NCBI GenBank assembly: GCA_964553705.1
Contig: CAZKKV010000030.1
Span: 1 to 8,799, forward strand
Reading direction: 5' to 3'
Origin: CAYXNZ01 sp964553705
Lineage (GTDB): Bacteria; Patescibacteriota; Patescibacteriia; Patescibacteriales; GWC2-42-12
Length of the DNA: 8,799 bases
Below, piece by piece: positions 1 through 4,108 of the stretch. Every line of letters starts with the position of its first letter. The stretch's first letter is position 1. Both the position numbers and the translations under genes were made by a program. A model generated the notes under the pieces. That model did not search any database and had not been told where the DNA came from. It saw only the letters and a program-made list of their open reading frames with translations.

Positions 1-203
1 GTTGTTTGGCTTTTGAAAACGAAGGCTACGAAGCAATGTGTAAAAAGCTTCCAGCTGTTGGTTCAAAAATAAGTTATCAAGATAAAAAAGGTAAGGTTAT
101 TTCTCAGCATATTCTAAAGCAGTCAGTTAGTGTTGAGATGGACGAGAGAGACGGAAATGGTGGAGGCAGAGTAATAGTTGAAGTCGACATGAAAGATAAA
201 TAG
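1..203 (+). CDS. ricT: RicT/YaaT-like PSP1-domain protein, C-terminal end (5' partial)
   Basis: The reading frame is open from the window edge (first full codon at position 3) to TAG at 201-203, giving about 67 residues, so the gene starts outside the window. The remnant begins CLAFENEGYEAMCKKLP and continues with a VGSKI / KGKVIS / VEMDE pattern. This matches my memory of the end of the PSP1 domain of Bacillus YaaT (RicT), where a CCLKYE segment is followed by KEQLPDLG and a small beta-rich tail. In B. subtilis, RicT acts with RicA and RicF in an Fe-S-containing complex affecting RNase Y and mRNA maturation; the Cys at the edge would belong to the Cys-rich region that precedes this tail. Whether it has that role in a reduced genome is inference. 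A hairpin terminator follows 25 bases after the stop. The family call is fairly confident; the symbol is given by resemblance only. Confidence 0.72.
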   Translation, partial: CLAFENEGYEAMCKKLPAVGSKISYQDKKGKVISQHILKQSVSVEMDERDGNGGGRVIVEVDMKDK

Positions 204-228
204 ATTTTTATATAATATAGACAATAGT

Positions 229-258
229 AACCGCTTTTTTAAAAATTAGCGGTTTTTT
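229..258 (+). terminator. Intrinsic terminator after the ricT-like gene
   Basis: AACCGCT (229-235) pairs perfectly with AGCGGTT (248-254) around a 12-nt A/T loop, and the 3' arm runs into six T (253-258). It separates the ricT-like unit from the promoter at 280. Confidence 0.85.
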
Positions 259-279
259 GCTGTGGAAAAGGGTTTTTAC

Positions 280-308
280 TTGACATAATATTAAAAATAT
301 GTTATGCT
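280..308 (+). promoter_or_regulatory. Sigma70-type promoter of the 356 gene, with dyad in the spacer
   Basis: TTGACA at 280-285 and TATGCT at 303-308 are separated by exactly 17 bp, with an extended -10 TG at 300-301. The spacer contains the dyad ATATTAAAAATAT (288-300). The same dyad sits at the same offset in the promoter at 1031. The predicted transcript leader is about 40 nt and ends in the GGGAGG ribosome site at 342-347. Confidence 0.85.
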
Positions 309-355
309 TTTTTGTTCGTTAAAAATGAAAAATACGAAAAAGGGAGGACAAAGCA

Positions 356-934
356 ATGAAAAAAATTATCGTGGGTATAGCTTTGGTGTTTGTACTGGTG
401 GTTGTGGCAAATAACACATTTGCCGCAGAATACGCATCAAAAGGGTATTGTTTTACTACGTACGATAGACTCTTAGTAGAAGTCGTAGTGAAAACGAATA
501 GTCTCGATGATTGGATTCAAATTGATAAAGTTTTTCTGAATGTTTGTAGTGTTGAGGCATATGAGAATGATAAAGTTCTTGTTGTCGCTGTACTACAGAT
601 AACAGACAGAAAGGGCAGGATGTTTGAGTCGTTCACGAGACATTGGGCTCCAGATAGATTGGGGTCATTGGTAAAAAAAGCAATCTCTGAAAGGAATTTG
701 AAAGTAAAAAGAGATTGTGTGTTTTTTAAATTACCGATGATCCATCATGGATACATGGTGAATGAAATTCGTCCTTCCGGCAAGTATATTGCTGTAGCAG
801 ATATCGGCCCTTGCCGTATCTGCGTGGAAGATAGTGTATCAGGATTCATTTTTAAAGTTTGGAAGTCTGGTGTTGCAGTAAAGCGCTGGACGTTAGCCAG
901 TGCATTGGAAGTAGTTCCAATGCGAAAATGGTGA
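356..934 (+). CDS. Secreted protein of unknown function, 192 aa
   Basis: I do not recognise this protein. It begins MKKIIVG followed by a hydrophobic stretch to about residue 19 and TFAAE at 21-25, a typical signal peptide with an Ala-rich cleavage site, so the mature chain should be exported. The mature part has five Cys (32, 64, 121, 153, 156), the last two as a CRIC (CxxC) pair that could form a disulfide or bind metal. Beta-prone segments (LLVEVVVK, KVLVVAVLQI) alternate with charged turns. The ATG start has GGGAGG eight bases upstream. The gene is a single-gene unit with its own promoter (280-308) and hairpin terminator (941-984). The stop is TGA followed directly in frame by TAA. It shares promoter layout and the hexapeptide ISERNL (110-115) with the next gene, but no overall similarity is evident by eye. 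Confidence 0.8.
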   Translation: MKKIIVGIALVFVLVVVANNTFAAEYASKGYCFTTYDRLLVEVVVKTNSLDDWIQIDKVFLNVCSVEAYENDKVLVVAVLQITDRKGRMFESFTRHWAPDRLGSLVKKAISERNLKVKRDCVFFKLPMIHHGYMVNEIRPSGKYIAVADIGPCRICVEDSVSGFIFKVWKSGVAVKRWTLASALEVVPMRKW

Positions 935-940
935 TAAAAT

Positions 941-984
941 GGAGACAATGTTATGTGAAATACATAGCGGCGTCTCCTTTTTTA
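941..984 (+). terminator. Intrinsic terminator of the 356 gene
   Basis: GGAGAC (941-946) pairs with GTCTCC (972-977). A two-nucleotide mismatch follows, then an inner stem including TATGT (952-956) with ACATA (962-966) around a GAAAT loop. A run of seven T follows (978-984). Confidence 0.85.
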
Positions 985-1030
985 TTTGTTTGAAAATTCG
1001 TCTTTTTTTAGTGTAAAAAAGGGACTCTAT

Positions 1031-1059
1031 TTGACAAAATATTAAAAATATGCTATGAT
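1031..1059 (+). promoter_or_regulatory. Sigma70-type promoter of the 1111 gene, near-duplicate of that at 280
   Basis: TTGACA (1031-1036), 17-bp spacer, TATGAT (1054-1059), with extended -10 TG at 1051-1052. The spacer carries the identical dyad ATATTAAAAATAT (1039-1051) at the same offset as at 280. Similarity continues downstream: a TGTTC-N-TTAAAAAT string follows the -10 in both. Confidence 0.9.
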
Positions 1060-1110
1060 TCTATGTTCATTAAAAATTAAAAGAGAACAGACAAAGGGAG
1101 GGTGGAGATA

Positions 1111-1659
1111 ATGAAAAAAATAGTAGTTAGTATTTTGATGGTAATGTTGTCTTTTATTTTAGTCTGGGCAACATTTTCATTCGCAAAAGAAAATTTACAT
1201 GATAGTGTTAATGTTTTAATGTTGTTGTTATTTTTATTGTTGGTTGTTGTACTTCCTTATCAAGAAGGAATCGTTGATTTTGACAAAGGAGAATTGAAGG
1301 AAGTATACCAGGTTAAAAGAGAGGCATCGAAAATATATATTCGGACTGATGTTAATTTTTTTGTTAAAAAATTTGGCGAGAAAAGGGGAGAAGAAATCGC
1401 CAAAGAGCATCTGGCTGAGTATGTTATGAAACTTTTTTTCGATAAATTTCCAGTCAAGGAAAAAGAGATAGACTTCGGTATGGTTGATCCTGAAGATGAA
1501 AACATCATGTGGATAAAAAATTCTAAGGATGGTTTTGTTGAGATTTTGTTAAATAACATCTCAGAGAGAAACCTGGTCAAGATAGACAGGAAAGCCATGA
1601 GAAAAAGTATGAATGAGTATTTTAAAGAAGGGAATGCGTATCGTAAAAAACAATCATAA
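1111..1659 (+). CDS. Membrane-anchored protein of unknown function, 182 aa
   Basis: I do not recognise the family. The ATG at 1111 is preferred over an in-frame GTG at 1102, because GGGAGG (1096-1101) lies nine bases before the ATG and overlaps too closely with the GTG. Residues 4-24 form a signal-like hydrophobic segment (KKIVVSILMVML then ATFSFAKE). Residues 33-48 form a second, very Leu/Val-rich transmembrane segment. The remaining ~130 residues are charged and soluble, with helix-prone segments (EEIAKEHLAEYVMKLFF, residues 94-110) and a Lys/Arg-rich tail ending RKKQS. The topology suggests two membrane passes or a cleaved signal plus one anchor, with the large domain on one face. It is a single-gene unit with its own promoter and a strong terminator, paired with the preceding secreted protein gene by near-identical promoters. 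Confidence 0.78.
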   Translation: MKKIVVSILMVMLSFILVWATFSFAKENLHDSVNVLMLLLFLLLVVVLPYQEGIVDFDKGELKEVYQVKREASKIYIRTDVNFFVKKFGEKRGEEIAKEHLAEYVMKLFFDKFPVKEKEIDFGMVDPEDENIMWIKNSKDGFVEILLNNISERNLVKIDRKAMRKSMNEYFKEGNAYRKKQS

Positions 1660-1684
1660 AGTTGATTTATGTCTAAAAAAATGG

Positions 1685-1716
1685 GGCGGTGTTTTACGAA
1701 CATCGCCTTTTTATTA
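1685..1716 (+). terminator. Intrinsic terminator of the 1111 gene
   Basis: A nine-base-pair stem with one G:U pair joins GGCGGTGTT (1685-1693) and AACATCGCC (1699-1707) around the loop TTACG. A T-rich tract starts at 1708. Confidence 0.9.
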
Positions 1717-1859
1717 TAGTAACGAATATATCCAAATTATATAATCTAGAATATTACACATGTATTTGTCAAAATTATGCAATTAGCCCGTAGTAATGGG
1801 TAAGATAGAAATCACCAGCGTTAGAGCTGTTGGTTTTTTATTTTCTCAAAAAATTATGC
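1717..1859 (+). other. Gene-free gap with a possible small RNA end
   Basis: No convincing ORF lies here. A TATAAT hexamer occurs at 1740-1745 without a clear -35. Downstream, TTA-CCC (1783-1789, one bulged G) can pair with GGGTAA (1798-1803). A second hairpin, ACCAGC (1814-1819) with GCT/GGT (1826-1834, three-base bulge), is followed by six T (1834-1839) and looks like an intrinsic terminator. The 1111 gene already has its own terminator, so this second one would end a separate short transcript or act as a backup. A small RNA is only a suggestion. Confidence 0.25.
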
Positions 1860-1865
1860 TATAAT
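1857..1865 (+). promoter_or_regulatory. Extended -10 promoter of the GAPDH gene
   Basis: TGCTATAAT at 1857-1865 is a consensus extended -10. The expected -35 position (1837-1842) reads TTTATT and is poor, as is common for extended -10 promoters. Transcription would start near 1872, giving a short A/T-only leader before the ATG at 1899. Confidence 0.65.
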
Positions 1866-1898
1866 TATATTATAAATTTAATAATTAATAATATAAAT

Positions 1899-2912
1899 AT
1901 GAATATTGCGATAAATGGGTTTGGGAGAATCGGGCGAACAGTTTTCAAGGTATTACTTGAAAAGAAGGGCGATTTCAAAATTGTTGCTATTAATGATTTG
2001 ACTGATACAAAAACCTTGGCGCATCTTTTGAACCATGATTCTTGCTACGGCGAATATGAAAAGGTGGTTGACTACACTGATGATGCTTTGATTATTAATG
2101 GTCGTAAATACAAAGTTTTGGCTGAAAAAGATCCGAGTTTATTACCATGGAAAGAATTGGAAATTGATGTTGTTTTAGAATGTACTGGTCGATTTAGAAC
2201 AAAAGATGAAGCCAGTCTTCACATTAAGACTGGAGCGAAAAAGGTGATTATTAGCGCGCCATCCAAGGGAAAAAAAGAGATTAAAACAATTGTGCTTGGC
2301 GTAAATGAAGACAAAATCAACAAGACTGACAAAATAATATCAATGGCTTCATGCACTACGAATTGTTTGGCACCAGTGACAAACATAATTAGACAAAATT
2401 TTGGTATCAAAAAAGCAATAATGACGACAATTCATTCCTATACGGCTGATCAGAATATCGTTGATGGACCGCACAAAGATTTACGACGAGCACGAGCAGC
2501 AACATCCAATATTGTGCCGACAACAACTGGCGCAGCAATCGCTACTACCAAAACTATTCCACAGCTAAAAGGCAAATTTGATGGTATGGCGGTGCGTGTG
2601 CCAACCATAGTCGGATCACTTTGCGATATTGTTTTTATAACAAACAAAAAAGTTGATGAGAAAAAAGTAAATCAAGCGTTTAAAAAGGCAGTTCGTAGCG
2701 TGCGCTATCGCGACATTGTGGAGGTAACAGATGAGCCGTTGGTTTCCTCGGACTTTATCGGTTATCCAAACAGCGCGATTGTTGATTTGTCTTTGACAAA
2801 AGTGATTGATGGCGATTTAGTTAAAGTGATTGCCTGGTATGACAATGAATGGGGTTACTCAAACCGTTTGGCGGATTTGTGTGAGCACTTGGGAAGGAAA
2901 AAATTAATCTAG
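1899..2912 (+). CDS. gap: Glyceraldehyde-3-phosphate dehydrogenase, type I, 337 aa
   Basis: This is the phosphorylating GAPDH of glycolysis, oxidising glyceraldehyde 3-phosphate to 1,3-bisphosphoglycerate in the cytoplasm with NAD. The Rossmann start is MNIAINGFGRIGR. VAINDLTD follows near the adenine-ribose site, and the Asp there suggests NAD rather than NADP (inference). The catalytic motif ASCTTNC places the nucleophile at Cys152, and the partner His is His179 in TTIHSYTADQN. The C-terminal signature WYDNEWGYSNR is intact. Length is normal for the family and nothing appears broken. The start at 1899 is chosen because the NGFGRIGR motif must lie close to the N terminus; an in-frame TTG at 1830 would place the -10 element inside the gene. 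There is no Shine-Dalgarno; the leader is pure A/T. It is a single-gene unit ending at a perfect 11-bp terminator hairpin. Confidence 0.98.
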   Translation: MNIAINGFGRIGRTVFKVLLEKKGDFKIVAINDLTDTKTLAHLLNHDSCYGEYEKVVDYTDDALIINGRKYKVLAEKDPSLLPWKELEIDVVLECTGRFRTKDEASLHIKTGAKKVIISAPSKGKKEIKTIVLGVNEDKINKTDKIISMASCTTNCLAPVTNIIRQNFGIKKAIMTTIHSYTADQNIVDGPHKDLRRARAATSNIVPTTTGAAIATTKTIPQLKGKFDGMAVRVPTIVGSLCDIVFITNKKVDEKKVNQAFKKAVRSVRYRDIVEVTDEPLVSSDFIGYPNSAIVDLSLTKVIDGDLVKVIAWYDNEWGYSNRLADLCEHLGRKKLI

Positions 2913-2944
2913 ATTTTTTTATATACAAATGTCCATGGAGGAGT

Positions 2945-2977
2945 AAAAACAATCCTGAGTATTTTGGGATTGTTTTT
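2945..2977 (+). terminator. Intrinsic terminator of the GAPDH gene
   Basis: AAAAACAATCC (2945-2955) and GGATTGTTTTT (2967-2977) form a perfect 11-bp stem with an 11-nt loop. The arms are A-rich on the left and T-rich on the right, so it could work in both directions. Confidence 0.88.
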
Positions 2978-2986
2978 ATTTATACT

Positions 2987-3017
2987 TTTGTCATTGCGGG
3001 CTTGATCCGCAATCCAG
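2987..3017 (+). repeat. REP-like palindrome, left flank of the GIY-YIG gene
   Basis: Outer tag TTTGTC, then hairpin ATTGCGG (2993-2999) with CCGCAAT (3007-3013) around GCTTGAT, then inner CCAG. The same family recurs inverted at 3383-3413, and with a different stem sequence at 3505-3530. Confidence 0.85.
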
Positions 3018-3058
3018 AATCTAGTCAAAGCATGTTAAAAAAAATTGATCAAGAGATT

Positions 3059-3358
3059 ATGAAAAACGAAAGATACTATTATGTCTACATTATGGCCAGT
3101 AAAAGAAATGGTACTTTATATATTGGCGTAACCAATAATATATTAGAAAGAGATAATCAACATAAACAGAAATTAAAAGAAAATAGTTTTACTGCAAAAT
3201 ATAATGTTGATATATTAGTTTATTATGAGATGTTTAACGATATTTATAACGCACTTGGTCGAGAAAAGCAATTAAAAAATTGGAAAAGACAATGGAAGAT
3301 AGATTTAATTGAAGAAGAAAATCCAACTTGGCGTGATTTAAGTAAAGATTTTGATTAA
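3059..3358 (+). CDS. Small stand-alone GIY-YIG endonuclease, 99 aa
   Basis: A single-domain GIY-YIG nuclease, of the small YhbQ/UPF0213-like type. Visible catalytic landmarks are YVYIM (8-12), the paired LYIG (20-23) followed by VTNN, Arg31 in LERD, His35 and the metal-binding Glu69 in REKQ. KNWKRQWK (73-80) and NPTWRDL (88-94) are typical of this subfamily's C-terminal end. The domain is intact, so it is probably an active DNA-cleaving enzyme; the target is unknown. The start at 3059 places the catalytic strand at the N terminus as in relatives. ATG 3032 or TTG 3002 would add residues encoded by the flanking palindrome. Ribosome site is weak (AAGAG) and no good promoter is visible. The gene lies between inverted copies of a REP-like palindrome, suggesting it belongs to, or acts on, that repeat family (inference). 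Confidence 0.9.
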   Translation: MKNERYYYVYIMASKRNGTLYIGVTNNILERDNQHKQKLKENSFTAKYNVDILVYYEMFNDIYNALGREKQLKNWKRQWKIDLIEEENPTWRDLSKDFD

Positions 3359-3380
3359 AAAATAGAATAGGTTATTTTTT
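3357..3380 (+). terminator. Possible weak terminator overlapping the GIY-YIG stop
   Basis: AAAAAATA (3357-3364) pairs with TATTTTTT (3373-3380). The stem contains only A:T pairs, so it is weak, but it ends in six T and could also work from the other strand. Confidence 0.35.
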
Positions 3381-3382
3381 CC

Positions 3383-3413
3383 CTGGATGCCGGGTCAAGC
3401 CCGGCATGACAAA
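3383..3413 (-). repeat. REP-like palindrome, right flank of the GIY-YIG gene (inverted)
   Basis: Hairpin ATGCCGGG (3387-3394) with CCCGGCAT (3400-3407) around TCAAG, ending GACAAA. Read on the minus strand it matches 2987-3017, with five substitutions in the 29-base core that all preserve stem pairing. Confidence 0.85.
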
Positions 3414-3439
3414 GGGCTTTAGAATTGTGTTTTTACTTT

Positions 3440-3502
3440 TCTGTCATTCCCGCGTTTCCTTCTGTCATTCCCGCGTTTCCTTCTGTCATTCCCGCGTTTC
3501 CT
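3440..3502 (+). repeat. Three perfect 21-bp tandem copies of a half REP palindrome
   Basis: Units at 3440-3460, 3461-3481 and 3482-3502 are identical. Each contains TCTGTCATTCCCGCG followed by TTTCCT. The first 15 bases recur a fourth time at 3503-3517, where they continue into a full palindrome. Each unit thus carries the tag and left arm of the REP but lacks the right arm. Confidence 0.95.
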
Positions 3503-3504
3503 TC

Positions 3505-3574
3505 TGTCATTCCCGCGCAGGCGGGAATCCAGAACTCTTATTAATTTTAGATTCCCGCCTGCGTGGGAATGACA
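3505..3574 (+). repeat. REPIN-like pair of inverted REP palindromes
   Basis: The first copy (3505-3529) has hairpin ATTCCCGC / GCGGGAAT around GCAG. The second (3550-3574) is its reverse complement with one difference, a G:U in the long stem. They are separated by 20 A/T-rich bases. Two REPs in opposite orientation forming one long hairpin is the arrangement called a REPIN in other bacteria. Confidence 0.85.
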
Positions 3575-3598
3575 ACAAGGCATGATTTTTGTTATAAT
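3569..3598 (+). promoter_or_regulatory. Promoter of the 3628-4109 gene pair, -35 inside the REPIN
   Basis: TATAAT at 3593-3598 has an extended -10 TG at 3590-3591. The best -35 match, ATGACA at 3569-3574 with an 18-bp spacer, is the terminal GACA tag of the REPIN. No competing -35 is closer to consensus. Confidence 0.55.
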
Positions 3599-3602
3599 AA
3601 GA

Positions 3603-3622
3603 ATAATTTAATTTAAAAAATA
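3603..3622 (+). repeat. 20-nt A/T leader duplicated before the 3628 and 4109 genes
   Basis: The 20 bases at 3603-3622 recur exactly at 4090-4109, in both cases just ahead of a start codon and without a Shine-Dalgarno. In the second copy they overlap the stop codon of the 3628 gene. The string contains only A and T, so chance and shared ancestry are both possible. Confidence 0.6.
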
Positions 3623-3627
3623 AACTT

Positions 3628-4098
3628 ATGAAAAAAACTTTGATTATTATCGGTAGTATTATCGGCGTGATTCTGGTTGCTATTTTGATTTATTTAATTC
3701 AGACAAGAGTAATGATTGGTCGTGGGCAGTTAATGAAATGGGAAGACCAATGGTACACCCAAGAAGAATTTCGACAATTATTCCCGTCAGAAGGTACAGA
3801 GGCACCGTCTCAGAACACACCAGAAGAGGTCTATAGGGCATTTAGACAGGCTTTGCTAGATAATGACATTGAAATTGCTTTAGCGCAGATTAGAGAGGAA
3901 AAAAGAGAACAATACAGAGAAGCGTTTATGGATGAAAAAAAATTAAATGAGTGGGCGCAAACACTCCCTATTAAGATTAATAACATAGAAATAGACCAAA
4001 ATCACGCTTATTATAATTGGGATAAAAAAGATGGGTATAAGCATGAAATTGGTTTTATAAAAAATCAGGAAGGATATTGGCAAATAGATATAATTTAA
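3628..4098 (+). CDS. Membrane-anchored protein of unknown function, 156 aa
   Basis: Residues 4-25 (after MKKT) form one long Ile/Leu/Val transmembrane helix, so the protein is an N-terminally anchored or lipid-free tethered protein; there is no lipobox Cys. The soluble part begins with an aromatic-rich stretch (KWEDQWYTQEEF), a Pro/Ser/Thr linker near 53-63, then NTPEEVYRAFRQALLDND. That helix pattern, followed by short strands ending GYWQIDII, resembles NTF2-like/DUF4878-type domains; this is a loose resemblance, not an assignment. It has an A/T leader with no Shine-Dalgarno, and a promoter whose -35 lies in the upstream REPIN. Only 10 bases separate it from the secreted multidomain protein downstream, so the two are probably co-transcribed and may act together at the cell surface. 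Confidence 0.75.
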   Translation: MKKTLIIIGSIIGVILVAILIYLIQTRVMIGRGQLMKWEDQWYTQEEFRQLFPSEGTEAPSQNTPEEVYRAFRQALLDNDIEIALAQIREEKREQYREAFMDEKKLNEWAQTLPIKINNIEIDQNHAYYNWDKKDGYKHEIGFIKNQEGYWQIDII

Positions 4099-4108
4099 TT
4101 TAAAAAAT

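Larger units (their letters stand above)
2987..3413 (+). mobile_element. Candidate mobile cassette: GIY-YIG gene between inverted REP-like palindromes
   Basis: A GIY-YIG nuclease gene is enclosed by two copies of one palindrome family in opposite orientation (2987-3017 and 3383-3413). Each has the TGTC tag facing outward and ATCCAG facing inward. Over the 29-base core there are five differences, all of which keep the internal hairpin paired. No target-site duplication is evident. That this is a mobile unit is inference from the architecture and from the gene-less REPIN of the same family at 3505-3574. Confidence 0.45.

Noticed and set aside
1260..1703. Long minus-strand ORF (147 codons) opposite the 1111 gene
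   Set aside because: It lies almost wholly antisense to a well-supported gene with promoter, ribosome site and terminator, begins within that gene's terminator, and has no ribosome site of its own.
3002..3058. Upstream starts (TTG 3002 or ATG 3032) for the GIY-YIG protein
   Set aside because: They would encode part of the flanking palindrome or an extra N-terminal tail not expected in this small family; ATG 3059 puts the catalytic strand in its usual place. ATG 3032 cannot be excluded.
3440..3574. Possible CRISPR array
   Set aside because: The 21-bp units are directly adjacent with no unique spacers, and the repeats belong to the REP-like palindrome family.
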